Position numbers and translations under genes: made by a program. The notes beneath the pieces are model-generated. The model saw only the letters and a program-made list of their open reading frames with translations, was not told the origin of the DNA and did no database searches. Source: HIMB114 sp008638005 (lineage in GTDB: Bacteria > Pseudomonadota > Alphaproteobacteria > Pelagibacterales > Pelagibacteraceae). Taken from it: a stretch of 64,000 nt of DNA. Each line of letters opens with the position of its first letter. Within the stretch, counting starts at the first letter, position 1. Location of the stretch: positions 1-64,000 of the forward strand of contig CP136340.1 in assembly GCA_032681305.1 (NCBI GenBank), written 5' to 3'. This document shows, piece by piece, positions 35,500-43,951 of this stretch.

Positions 35500-35901
35500 A
35501 TGACGATTAGCGATCCAGTTGGAGATATGTTTGCAAGAATAAGAAATGCGCAGCAAAGAAACCATAAGCATGTAATGGTTCCTTCGTCTAAATTTAAAAA
35601 ATTTGTATTAGATGCAATGGAGCGTGAAGGTTTTATAACTGGTTATGAAGTTGTAAAATCAGAAAATGATAGTTTTGATAATATAAAAGTGTTGCTAAAG
35701 TATGTTCACGGCAGTCCAGTAATTAATGAAATTAGCAGAGTTTCTAAACCTGGAAGAAGAATTTATACACGTTTTGATAGCTTACCAAGAGTGCAAAATG
35801 GTTTAGGCGTTGCAATTATCTCAACTTCGTTTGGTATTTTAACTGATAATGAGGCGAGAGAGAAAAAAGTTGGAGGAGAGATTATCTGTAATATCTCATA
35901 G
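35500..35901 (+). CDS. rpsH: 30S ribosomal protein S8
   Basis: S8 is a primary 16S rRNA binder; in E. coli it represses the spc operon. The 133 residues include DPVGDMFARIRNAQ, YVHGSPVINEISRVSKPGRR and LGVAIISTSFGILTD. A GGAG sequence precedes the ATG. Confidence 0.98.
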   Translation: MTISDPVGDMFARIRNAQQRNHKHVMVPSSKFKKFVLDAMEREGFITGYEVVKSENDSFDNIKVLLKYVHGSPVINEISRVSKPGRRIYTRFDSLPRVQNGLGVAIISTSFGILTDNEAREKKVGGEIICNIS

Positions 35902-35910
35902 TGATTATTT

Positions 35911-36447
35911 ATGTCTAAAATAGGAAAAAAACATATCCAAGTCCCTTCTGATGTAAAAGTTCAGATTAATGAAAATAAAATTAATTTAGAGGGCCCTAAA
36001 GGTAAAAGGTCTTTGGAAATTAATAGTGAGTTTATAAATGTAAATGTAGAAGATGGAAAAATTGTAGTTGCACCAAAAGATCCAAAAAATCAAAATAAAA
36101 TTATTTGGGGATTACAGAGAAGTTTAATTAACAATGCAGTTATTGGTGTTGGCAAAGGATACGAACAAACTCTTAAACTCAATGGAGTTGGTTTTAGAGC
36201 AAACCTTAAGGGCAAGCAGTTACAGCTTCAGTTAGGCTTTAGTCATGATATTATGTATGACATTCCCGAAGGCATTGATCTTAAAGTCGATAAACAAACA
36301 ACTATTATTATCAGTGGAATTGACAAAGAACTTGTTGGAAAAGTAGTGGCTGATATCAAATTTTATAAGCCTGTAGAACCTTATAAGCAAAAAGGGATTA
36401 CATCTGAAGGCCAATTTATATTGAAAAAAGAAGGTAAAAAGAAATAA
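35911..36447 (+). CDS. rplF: 50S ribosomal protein L6
   Basis: L6 lies near the sarcin-ricin loop. The 178 residues include SKIGKKHIQVPSDV, LNGVGFRANLKGKQLQLQLGFSH and the C-terminal YKQKGITSEGQFILKKEGKKK. It overlaps rplR by 1 nt. Confidence 0.97.
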   Translation: MSKIGKKHIQVPSDVKVQINENKINLEGPKGKRSLEINSEFINVNVEDGKIVVAPKDPKNQNKIIWGLQRSLINNAVIGVGKGYEQTLKLNGVGFRANLKGKQLQLQLGFSHDIMYDIPEGIDLKVDKQTTIIISGIDKELVGKVVADIKFYKPVEPYKQKGITSEGQFILKKEGKKK

Positions 36448-36788
36448 TGTTAACGAAAAGCATTAAAAGAAAAAATAGAGTAAGATTTAAAATCAAAAAA
36501 GTTGCTAAAGATAAGCCAAGGTTAACTGTTTTTAGATCTGCAAAAAATATTTATGCTCAAGTTATAGATGATAGCAAAAGAGTAACTTTAGTGAGTGCCT
36601 CATCAGTTGAGAAAACAATTGATAAAAAACCAAAAAAAGAACAATCAGAAATAGTTGGGAAATTGATTGCGGAGAGATGTTTAGAAAAGGGCTGCAAGGA
36701 AGTTTATTTTGATCGGGGCAAATATAAATATCACGGCAGAGTAAAACAATTAGCCGAAAGTGCAAAAAGCGGAGGGTTGAAGTTTTAA
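36447..36788 (+). CDS. rplR: 50S ribosomal protein L18
   Basis: L18 binds 5S rRNA together with L5. The 113 residues include PRLTVFRSAKNIYAQVIDD and FDRGKYKYHGRVKQLAESA. Its place between rplF and rpsE is standard. Confidence 0.97.
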   Translation: MLTKSIKRKNRVRFKIKKVAKDKPRLTVFRSAKNIYAQVIDDSKRVTLVSASSVEKTIDKKPKKEQSEIVGKLIAERCLEKGCKEVYFDRGKYKYHGRVKQLAESAKSGGLKF

Positions 36789-36791
36789 TAT

Positions 36792-37289
36792 ATGAGTCAA
36801 ACAAGTGAATTTAAGGAAAAGTTAGTAGCCATAAACAGAATTACAAAAGTTGTAAAAGGTGGAAGAAGATTTGGCTTTGCAGCATTAGTGATTACTGGAA
36901 ATCAAAAAGGACAAGTGGGATTTGGCCAAGGTAAAGCAAAACAGGTTCCCGATGCCATCAAAAAAGCTTCAGAAGCCGCAAGAAAATCTCTTGTTAAGGT
37001 GGCTTTGAGAGAAGGAAGAACTCTACATCATGATGTTAGAGGTAGAAATGGTGCTGGAAAAGTTTTATTAAGAAGTGCCCCAGCTGGAACAGGTATTATT
37101 GCTGGAGGACCGGTTCGTGCAATTTGTGAAATGTCAGGAATTCAAGACGTTGTTGGAAAATCTATTGGATCTTCCAATCCATACAATTTAGTTAGAGCTT
37201 CTTTTGACGCTTTAACAAAACAAAAATCACCAAAAGAAATTTCTTTAATTCGAGGAAAAAAAATTAAAGAAATTGTTTCAAGGAGATAA
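36792..37289 (+). CDS. rpsE: 30S ribosomal protein S5
   Basis: S5 contributes to mRNA unwinding and decoding accuracy. The 165 residues include the double-stranded RNA-binding part ITKVVKGGRRFGFAALVI and GKAKQVPDAIKKA, then the C-terminal SAPAGTGIIAGGPVRAI. Normally rpmD (L30) would follow; here rplO begins 3 nt after the stop codon. Confidence 0.98.
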   Translation: MSQTSEFKEKLVAINRITKVVKGGRRFGFAALVITGNQKGQVGFGQGKAKQVPDAIKKASEAARKSLVKVALREGRTLHHDVRGRNGAGKVLLRSAPAGTGIIAGGPVRAICEMSGIQDVVGKSIGSSNPYNLVRASFDALTKQKSPKEISLIRGKKIKEIVSRR

Positions 37290-37292
37290 TTG

Positions 37293-37745
37293 ATGCAACT
37301 AAATAGTTTCAAGAAAAAAACTCATAAACCAAAAAAAAGAGTTGGTAGAGGAATTGGATCTAGCCTAGGAAAAACTTCTGGTAGAGGTGTAAAAGGTCAA
37401 AAATCAAGATCAGGAGTTTCAATTAAAGCTTACGAAGGTGGACAGATGCCTTTATACAGAAGGCTTCCTAAAAGAGGTTTTAACTCAATTTATAAAAAAG
37501 AAAAAAATGTAGCTATTAACTTGGAAAATATAGCAAAATTAATTACTTCGAAAAAATTAGACTCTTCAAAAACTATAGATTTAAGACAATTTCTTTTAAG
37601 TAAAAAAGCTCCTAAAAAAATAAAAGTAAAAGTTCTGGGAACTGGAGAAATAAGTTCAAAGGTTACTATTTTGGCTGATCAATTCAGTAAATCTGCACAA
37701 GACAAAATAGAAAAAGCCGGCGGAACGATAGAAATAGTAAAATAA
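37293..37745 (+). CDS. rplO: 50S ribosomal protein L15
   Basis: L15 is a late-assembly 50S protein. The 150 residues include KKRVGRGIGSSLGKTSGRGVKGQKSR and YEGGQMPLYRRLPKRGF. A TTG lies one codon upstream, but the ATG at 37293 is 8 nt after AAGGAG and matches the family start. secY follows after 6 nt. Confidence 0.97.
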   Translation: MQLNSFKKKTHKPKKRVGRGIGSSLGKTSGRGVKGQKSRSGVSIKAYEGGQMPLYRRLPKRGFNSIYKKEKNVAINLENIAKLITSKKLDSSKTIDLRQFLLSKKAPKKIKVKVLGTGEISSKVTILADQFSKSAQDKIEKAGGTIEIVK

Positions 37746-37751
37746 GTTAAT

Positions 37752-39068
37752 ATGTCTGGTTTTAATCAGAGTGCAGAAAGTGGTTTAGGCGCCTTTTCAA
37801 AAGCCGATGACTTAAAAAAAAGAATATTTTATACCTTATTTATTTTAATCATTTATAGATTTGGCACATACATTCCGTTACCAGGTATAGATCCTGAGTC
37901 TTTAAAAGAAATTGTAGGTGGAAATCAAAGAAGTTTACTGGGAATGTTCAACGTATTTGCGGGTGGAGCGGTTCAAAGAATGGCAATTTTTGCATTGGGA
38001 ATCATGCCTTATATTTCTGCATCAATTATTATTCAATTACTGACAGGAGTAACTGAGTATTTTAAAAACTTAAAAGCTCAAGGTGAAATAGGCAGGCAAA
38101 AAATAACTCAATACACAAGGTATGGAACTGTACTTTTGGCATTAATACAAGGTTATGGTGTTGCAGTTAGTTTAGAGAATTCACAAGGAATAGTTCAAGA
38201 CCCAGGTTTATATTTTAGATTTGTAACAACGATTTCCTTATTAACGGGGACAATTTTTTTAATGTGGTTAGGAGAACAAATTACTGCAAGAGGAATAGGT
38301 AACGGAATTTCACTAATTATATTCTCTGGTATTGTTGCAGAAATTCCTGGAGCTTTAGCATCTACGTTTGAACTTGGGAGAACGGGGGCAATATCAAGTG
38401 GTATGATTATTATGGTTCTATTGGTTTTGTTATTAGCAATTTATTTTATTGTTTTTGTGGAAAGGGCACAAAGAAGAGTGTTGATACAATATCCTAAAAG
38501 ACAACAAGGTAATAAAATGTATGGGGGAGAATCTTCTTATTTACCCCTAAAAGTTAATACCGCTGGTGTAATACCTGCAATTTTTGCTTCAGCATTATTA
38601 TTGCTACCTATAACACTTTCTAATTTTTCATCTTCAGCTGAAAATTCAATTTTAGTTTCTATTACTTCAATGCTAGGACAAGGAAAACCTCTGTACATGA
38701 TATTTTTTGCAGCTGGAATAGTATTCTTTTCATTTTTTTATACTTCGATAGTTTTCAACCCAACCGAAACTGCCGATAATCTAAAAAGACATGGTGGCTT
38801 TGTACCTGGTATAAGACCTGGAGAAAGAACAGCTATTTTTATTGAAGGTTTATTAACTAAATTAACAGTTATTGGTTCGGCTTATTTGGTAATTATTTGT
38901 TTATTACCTGAAGTATTAATCGCAAATTATCCTATACCTTTTTATTTAGGAGGTACATCATTATTGATTGTTGTAGTCGTTGGAATGGATACAATAACTC
39001 AGGTACAAACAAGATTAATGAGCGTTCAATATGAGTCTTTAATCAAAAAAACTAAATTTAATAGGTAG
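37752..39068 (+). CDS. secY: Preprotein translocase subunit SecY
   Basis: SecY is the protein-conducting channel of the Sec system and partners SecE, also in this window. Its 438 residues contain about ten hydrophobic segments, the plug-region motif FAGGAVQRMAIFALGIMPYISASIIIQLL, and the cytoplasmic loop with ERAQRRVLIQYPKRQ that contacts SecA and the ribosome. PGIRPGERTA is also typical. adk follows directly. Confidence 0.98.
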   Translation: MSGFNQSAESGLGAFSKADDLKKRIFYTLFILIIYRFGTYIPLPGIDPESLKEIVGGNQRSLLGMFNVFAGGAVQRMAIFALGIMPYISASIIIQLLTGVTEYFKNLKAQGEIGRQKITQYTRYGTVLLALIQGYGVAVSLENSQGIVQDPGLYFRFVTTISLLTGTIFLMWLGEQITARGIGNGISLIIFSGIVAEIPGALASTFELGRTGAISSGMIIMVLLVLLLAIYFIVFVERAQRRVLIQYPKRQQGNKMYGGESSYLPLKVNTAGVIPAIFASALLLLPITLSNFSSSAENSILVSITSMLGQGKPLYMIFFAAGIVFFSFFYTSIVFNPTETADNLKRHGGFVPGIRPGERTAIFIEGLLTKLTVIGSAYLVIICLLPEVLIANYPIPFYLGGTSLLIVVVVGMDTITQVQTRLMSVQYESLIKKTKFNR

Positions 39069-39076
39069 TAAATTTA

Positions 39077-39733
39077 ATGAATATTATAATTTTTGGCCCT
39101 CCAGGTGCAGGCAAAGGTACCCAATCATCTTTTTTAGTTAATAAAATAAAAATGTTTCAACTTTCTACAGGCGATTTATTGAGAGCAGAATTAAAAAGTG
39201 GCTCTGAGTTAGCAAAACAACTTAAAGAAATTATGGATGCAGGTAAATTAGTATCAGATGATATAATCAATGAGTTAATTGAAAAAAAAATATCAGATCC
39301 TCAGGTTAAAAATAACATAATTTTTGATGGGTTTCCAAGAAATTTGGAACAAGCGAATGCATTGGATGGGATGTTAAAAAAATATGATCAAAAAATATCT
39401 GCAATTATTAATCTGAAAGTAGACTATTCAATATTAGTTAAAAGAATTTCAGGTAGAATTTCTTGCTCTATCTGTAAAAAACCGTTTAATGAATTTTTTG
39501 ACCCACCAATAGAAACAAACAACTGTGAAAATAATAACTGTGAAAGCAGAGAATTAATCAAAAGGTCTGATGATAACGAAAGTACAGTTTCTAATAGATT
39601 AAAGACTTATGATGAGCAAACCCTTCCAATACTGGATCATTACAGATCAAAAGGAATCGTTAAAGATGTAGATGCAATGCAGTCAATTAATGATGTTACT
39701 TCACAAATTGAGGCTATTATCAGTGACTTATAA
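39077..39733 (+). CDS. adk: Adenylate kinase with cysteine-bearing LID
   Basis: Adk interconverts AMP + ATP and 2 ADP. The P-loop GPPGAGKGT lies at 7-15; FDGFPRN and DDNESTV-RL are present. The 218-residue long form has a LID domain with Cys130, Cys133, Cys150 and Cys155. The first three match the positions of known zinc-LID adenylate kinases, but the fourth is two residues later than usual (CX4C rather than CX2C). Metal binding is therefore likely but not certain. Placement after secY is standard. Confidence 0.97.
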   Translation: MNIIIFGPPGAGKGTQSSFLVNKIKMFQLSTGDLLRAELKSGSELAKQLKEIMDAGKLVSDDIINELIEKKISDPQVKNNIIFDGFPRNLEQANALDGMLKKYDQKISAIINLKVDYSILVKRISGRISCSICKKPFNEFFDPPIETNNCENNNCESRELIKRSDDNESTVSNRLKTYDEQTLPILDHYRSKGIVKDVDAMQSINDVTSQIEAIISDL

Positions 39734-39735
39734 CA

Positions 39736-39763
39736 TTGACTTTATCAACTTGATTACTATAAT
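39736..39763 (+). promoter_or_regulatory. Promoter for the rpsM-rpsK-rpoA-rplQ (alpha) operon
   Basis: TTGACT (39736-39741) and a perfect TATAAT (39758-39763) are separated by 16 bp. Transcription would begin near 39770, about 24 nt before the rpsM ATG. It lies in the only gap between secY-adk and rpsM, so the alpha operon can be transcribed independently of the spc genes. Confidence 0.75.
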
Positions 39764-39793
39764 CCGGCGACTTTAAAAGGAACAATCTAAACT

Positions 39794-40177
39794 ATGGCGC
39801 GTATTTCAGGAGTAAACTTACCATTAAACAAACAAGTGCATATTGCGCTTCAGTATATCTATGGAATTGGAGACCATTACGCTGATAAAATTTGCAAAGA
39901 TTTAAATATAGAAAGGTCAAAAAGAGTTAACAATTTATCTGATGACGAAGTGCTAAAAATCAGAGAACTTATCGATGCCAAGTATACCGTAGAAGGAGAT
40001 TTGAGAAGAGAGTTATCATTAAATATAAAAAGGTTAAGAGATCTTGGAACTTACAGAGGCGTAAGGCATAGAAAAAAACTTCCAGTGAGAGGTCAAAGAA
40101 CATCATCTAATGCAAGAACTAGAAAAGGAAAAGCTATAGCAATTGCGGGTAAAAAATTAACTATGGCTAAAAAATAA
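39794..40177 (+). CDS. rpsM: 30S ribosomal protein S13
   Basis: S13 contacts P-site tRNA and forms bridges to the 50S. The 127 residues start with ARISGVNLPLNKQVHIAL and end with the RNA-binding GTYRGVRHRKKLPVRGQRTSSNARTRKGK region. It overlaps rpsK by 1 nt. Confidence 0.98.
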   Translation: MARISGVNLPLNKQVHIALQYIYGIGDHYADKICKDLNIERSKRVNNLSDDEVLKIRELIDAKYTVEGDLRRELSLNIKRLRDLGTYRGVRHRKKLPVRGQRTSSNARTRKGKAIAIAGKKLTMAKK

Positions 40178-40584
40178 TGAGTAAAGAAGATATTAAAAAA
40201 AAAAGTAAGTTTAAAAACAAAAAAAAAGAAAAAAAAGTAATTACATCAGGCAAGGCTTATGTAAACGCGACTTTTAATAATACAATAATATCTATAACTG
40301 ACAAAAGCGGAAATGTATTATCTTGGTCATCTGCTGGCTCAAAAGGTTTTAAAGGTTCAAGAAAGTCAACACCATATGCTGCTCAAGTAGCTGCAGACGA
40401 CGCTGCTGTTAAAGCTGCAGATTATGGATTAAAAAATATAGATGTTGAGGTTAAAGGTCCTGGTTCAGGAAGAGAAACGGCATTAAGAGCATTGCAAGCC
40501 AGAGGATTTAAAATACTTTCTATAAAAGACACCAGTCCCATTGCGCATAATGGGTGCAGACCGCCAAAAAGAAGAAGAGTTTAA
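40177..40584 (+). CDS. rpsK: 30S ribosomal protein S11
   Basis: S11 lies on the 30S platform near the E site. The 135 residues have a Lys-rich N-terminal extension, then AYVNATFNNTIISITD, GSGRETALRALQARGF and the C-terminal PIAHNGCRPPKRRRV. rpsD (S4), which follows in E. coli, is not in this operon. Confidence 0.98.
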   Translation: MSKEDIKKKSKFKNKKKEKKVITSGKAYVNATFNNTIISITDKSGNVLSWSSAGSKGFKGSRKSTPYAAQVAADDAAVKAADYGLKNIDVEVKGPGSGRETALRALQARGFKILSIKDTSPIAHNGCRPPKRRRV

Positions 40585-40608
40585 TAAAAATTTAACAAGG
40601 AGAATAAA

Positions 40609-41625
40609 TTGATAGAAAAAAATTGGAAAGAACTCGTAAAGCCATCAAGATTAGATGTAAAAGCTAGCGATGATAAAAGTTATGCTAAAATTACAGTTGA
40701 ACCATTAGAAAAAGGGTTTGCACTTACGTTGGGAAATGCACTTAGAAGAATATTATTATCTTCAATTCAGGGTACAGCAGTAACAGCCATTCAGATTGAT
40801 GGAGTGCTACATGAGTTTTCATCGATCAATGGTGTGCGTGAAGATGTTACAGATATCGTTCTAAATATAAAAGGTTTGTCTTTAAAATTAAAAAATCCTG
40901 GACCAAAAAAATTAATCTTAGAAGCCAAAGGTCCTGGTGAAATCAAAGCAAGTGATCTTAAGGAGAGTGCTGATATAGAAATTCTAAATCCTGACCAGGT
41001 AATTTGTAATCTTGATGACAATGCTAAAATTTATATGGAATTAACTGTTAATACAGGGAAGGGGTATGTCTCGGCTGAAAAAAATAGAGAAAAAGACTCT
41101 CCATTAGGCTTAATCCCAATCGATTCAGTTTACAGTCCAGTTAAAAGAGTTTCATACAATATATCAGAAACTAGAGAAGGTCTTTCGATAGATTATGATA
41201 AATTAACAATGGAAGTTGAAACTAATGGATCAGTTGAAGCTGAGGATTGTGTTGCGTATGCTGCAAGAATTCTTCAAGACCAACTTGGAATGTTTATTAA
41301 CTTTGAGGAGCCAAAAGAAGTGGTTGCTCAACAGGCAAAATCTGAGCCTGAGTTTAATAAAAACTTACTAAGAAGAGTTGATGAGCTTGAACTATCTGTA
41401 AGATCAATGAATTGTTTAAAAAATGATAATATCATTTACATTGGTGACCTTGTTCAAAAAACTGAAGGTGAGATGTTAAGAACTCCAAATTTTGGTAGAA
41501 AATCATTAAATGAAATTAAGGAAGTTTTATCTGGAATGTCTTTATATTTAGGTATTGAGATACCAAATTGGCCTCCAGAAAATATTGCTGAATTATCTAA
41601 AAAATTAGAGGAAGAATATAAGTAA
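40609..41625 (+). CDS. rpoA: RNA polymerase alpha subunit
   Basis: The alpha subunit dimerises to start polymerase assembly and contacts upstream promoter DNA and activators. The 338 residues hold the N-terminal domain with GFALTLGNALRRILLSSIQG and a C-terminal domain with MLRTPNFGRKSLNEIKEVL. The start is TTG: it is 6 nt after AAGGAG and begins the conserved MIEKNWKELVKPSRL, so I accept it. A rare start codon could moderate its level. Confidence 0.98.
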   Translation: MIEKNWKELVKPSRLDVKASDDKSYAKITVEPLEKGFALTLGNALRRILLSSIQGTAVTAIQIDGVLHEFSSINGVREDVTDIVLNIKGLSLKLKNPGPKKLILEAKGPGEIKASDLKESADIEILNPDQVICNLDDNAKIYMELTVNTGKGYVSAEKNREKDSPLGLIPIDSVYSPVKRVSYNISETREGLSIDYDKLTMEVETNGSVEAEDCVAYAARILQDQLGMFINFEEPKEVVAQQAKSEPEFNKNLLRRVDELELSVRSMNCLKNDNIIYIGDLVQKTEGEMLRTPNFGRKSLNEIKEVLSGMSLYLGIEIPNWPPENIAELSKKLEEEYK

Positions 41626-41628
41626 TAT

Positions 41629-42078
41629 ATGAGACATAAGATTGCTCATAGAAAACTAAATCGAACTGCTGAGCATAGAAAAGCTTTAATTAAAAACATG
41701 CTTAACTCTTTGATTAAACATGAGCAAATTGAAACTACTTTGCCAAAAGCGAAAGAGTTAAAGGTTGCGATTGATAAAATTATTACTCTGGGCAAAAAAA
41801 ATACATTAGCTTCTAAAAGACTGTTAATTTCTAAATTGCAAGATCAGGATATAGTTAAAAAAATCACCACTACTCTGATTAAAAGATACGAGAAAAGAAG
41901 TGGAGGATATTCCAGAGTTGTAAGATCAGGTTTTAGGTATGGAGATAATGCGCCTAAAGCTTTTATAGAATTAGTGGACAAAGATTTTAATGCTAAAGGA
42001 CAAGACTCAGGTCCTACTCAAAAAAAACCCGAAACTAAAGATCAAAAAGAAGAAGCGGTTCAAAAAGATAAAAAATAA
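41629..42078 (+). CDS. rplQ: 50S ribosomal protein L17
   Basis: L17 lies near the tunnel exit. The core has MRHKIAHRKLNRTAEHRKAL and GFRYGDNAPKAFIELVD. It is 149 residues long, with a C-terminal tail of about 30 residues rich in Lys, Glu and Gln. It ends the r-protein cluster and its stop codon overlaps crcB by 1 nt. Confidence 0.97.
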   Translation: MRHKIAHRKLNRTAEHRKALIKNMLNSLIKHEQIETTLPKAKELKVAIDKIITLGKKNTLASKRLLISKLQDQDIVKKITTTLIKRYEKRSGGYSRVVRSGFRYGDNAPKAFIELVDKDFNAKGQDSGPTQKKPETKDQKEEAVQKDKK

Positions 42079-42449
42079 TGAAATTATACATGTTGGTTGC
42101 AATATTTGGTGCGATCGGCAGTGTTTGCAGATTTAGTTTAGTTCAGATTACTCCTAAAATTTTTTTTTTAAATTTTCCATTAGGAACAATTGCGGTCAAT
42201 TTAATTGGCTCTTTTTTAATTGGATGCGTAGTATCCATTTTTGAAAAAAATATAATTTCGGAGGACACAAGAAATTTTATTGTTTTTGGGTTTTTAGGTG
42301 GTTTTACAACGTACTCTGCTTTTACCTTTGAATTATTCAATCTTATTAAAAATTCTGATTTTACTAACGCCTCAATATATATTTGTCTGACTTTGTTTTT
42401 AGGTTTAGCGCTTTTTTATCTAGGTTATAAACTTTTCAAACACACTTGA
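42078..42449 (+). CDS. crcB: Fluoride channel CrcB/Fluc
   Basis: This small inner-membrane fluoride exporter forms dual-topology dimers. The 123 residues have four hydrophobic helices. Conserved blocks are GAIGSVCRFS, PLGTIAVNLIGSFLIG with the key Asn, and GFLGGFTTYSAFTFE with the Phe box. It is translationally coupled to rplQ and to the following pseudouridine synthase by overlaps. No fluoride riboswitch is possible here because there is no leader. Confidence 0.93.
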   Translation: MKLYMLVAIFGAIGSVCRFSLVQITPKIFFLNFPLGTIAVNLIGSFLIGCVVSIFEKNIISEDTRNFIVFGFLGGFTTYSAFTFELFNLIKNSDFTNASIYICLTLFLGLALFYLGYKLFKHT

Positions 42450-43333
42450 TGAAAAAAGCATTCAAACATTTTATTGTAGATAAAAATTACAAAAGTACAC
42501 GATTAGATCGGTTTTTAAAAAAACAAGATCAAAATTTACCTCAATCATTAATTGAAAAAAACATAAGAAAAAAAAAGATCTTAATTAATAAATTAAAAGG
42601 CAAAAGTTCACAAATTTTACAGGAAGGGGATTTAGTGGAGGTTTTTTTTGAAAACAATTTAAAAGAAACAAAACAAAAAATAAATATAAATAAAAAATTT
42701 AATACTGAAGATCTTGAGCATATTAAGAAATGTATAATTTTTGAAAATCAGGACTATATTATTTTAAATAAGCCATATGGTTACGCGTCTCAAGATGGGA
42801 CTAAAGTTAAAAAAAATTTGATCGATATTTTAAATACACAAGGTTCAACAAATTATCATTTAGTTCATCGTCTTGATATGGAAACAGTTGGAATAATGGT
42901 ATTGGCTAAAAATAGAGAGTATGCAAAAATTTTTTCTGATATTTTTCAATCTAGAAGTATAGTGAAAAAGTATTATGCAATCACCAAAGGCAAAATCAAT
43001 AAAAACTCCGGTGAAATCGTTACCAAAGAAGATGTTGGTAAAAAAAAAATAGTTTCAAAAACTTTCTTTGAAGTTAAAGCTAAAAATAAAAACTTTTCTT
43101 TTTTGGAGCTTGAGATCTTAACTGGTAGAAAGCACCAAATTAGAAAACAGCTATCTGAAATTGGACATCCTGTTGTTGGTGATCATAAATATGGAGAAGG
43201 TTTTAATGAAATGCAACTTTGTTTATGTAGTTTTTATTTAGAATTTGAACATAGAGGAAAATTAGTAAAATATTCCATAAAACTTCCAAAATTTATGGAA
43301 AATTTTATACAAAAATATCTTTATACTTTTTAA
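42449..43333 (+). CDS. rluC: RluC-type 23S rRNA pseudouridine synthase
   Basis: This pseudouridine synthase has an N-terminal S4 RNA-binding domain (about 17-70) and an RsuA/RluA catalytic domain. The catalytic aspartate lies in HRLDMETVG, a variant of the usual HRLDKDTSG. LEILTGRKHQIRKQL and GHPVVGDHKYG are also typical. The RluC target (U955/2504/2580) is inferred from the architecture; RluD or an RluA-like role is possible. It begins at the ATG overlapping the crcB stop by 1 nt. Its 3' end overlaps lipB on the opposite strand by 29 bp. Confidence 0.8.
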   Translation: MKKAFKHFIVDKNYKSTRLDRFLKKQDQNLPQSLIEKNIRKKKILINKLKGKSSQILQEGDLVEVFFENNLKETKQKININKKFNTEDLEHIKKCIIFENQDYIILNKPYGYASQDGTKVKKNLIDILNTQGSTNYHLVHRLDMETVGIMVLAKNREYAKIFSDIFQSRSIVKKYYAITKGKINKNSGEIVTKEDVGKKKIVSKTFFEVKAKNKNFSFLELEILTGRKHQIRKQLSEIGHPVVGDHKYGEGFNEMQLCLCSFYLEFEHRGKLVKYSIKLPKFMENFIQKYLYTF

Positions 43334-43925
43334 TTATTGTTTCATTTAAATTTTTAATTTTAGAAATCTCAATAAAATCTGTCATGTTAGCTATGCCTCT
43401 ATCATGAATTCCACAAGGTATTATTCCATTATAATTCGCTTTATTGACATTCACATTCAAAGCAAAGCCGTGGTAAGCAACCCATTTTTTCACTCTAATT
43501 CCTATTGCTGCAATTTTATTTGTTTCGTTTTTTTTTTGTTTTACCCAAATGCCAATATTTTTTTCATCAGCTAACGATTTTATATTGTAGGTTTCTAAAA
43601 TATTCACAATCCATTTTTCTATATTTCTAACGAAAACCCTGATATTTTTATTTTCTATTTTGTGGGCAAGGTATACAATTTTTTGCCCCTCTCCATGAAA
43701 TGTCCATTGACCTCCTCTAGAGGTTTTGAATAAAGGAAATTTTTGACTATCTAGTAAATCTTTATCTTTAGATGATGTACCGCCTGTATATATATTTGGA
43801 TGTTCTAAAATCCAAAGTAAATTTTTTGAATTATTGTCATAAATATCAGCGACTTTTTGATCAAGAAGCTCCATAGCTTTTAAATAAGGATATGGTTTTT
43901 TACTGATTTTAACTTCAAATTTCAT
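43305..43925 (-). CDS. lipB: Octanoyltransferase LipB
   Basis: LipB moves octanoyl from acyl carrier protein to lipoyl domains, the first step of lipoate synthesis. The 206 residues include TGGTSS, RGGQWTFHGEGQ and the catalytic pair Lys (KIAAIGIRV) and Cys (PCGIHDRGI). WVAYHGFALNV is also typical. It is convergent with, and overlaps, the rluC-like gene, and diverges from mgtE. Confidence 0.96.
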   Translation of the reverse strand: MKFEVKISKKPYPYLKAMELLDQKVADIYDNNSKNLLWILEHPNIYTGGTSSKDKDLLDSQKFPLFKTSRGGQWTFHGEGQKIVYLAHKIENKNIRVFVRNIEKWIVNILETYNIKSLADEKNIGIWVKQKKNETNKIAAIGIRVKKWVAYHGFALNVNVNKANYNGIIPCGIHDRGIANMTDFIEISKIKNLNETIIKKYKDIFV

Positions 43926-43951
43926 TATAAGTTTCGTTCAAGGATTATCTT

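Noticed and set aside
42040..42078. Fluoride riboswitch before crcB
   Set aside because: crcB overlaps the rplQ stop codon and has no leader sequence.
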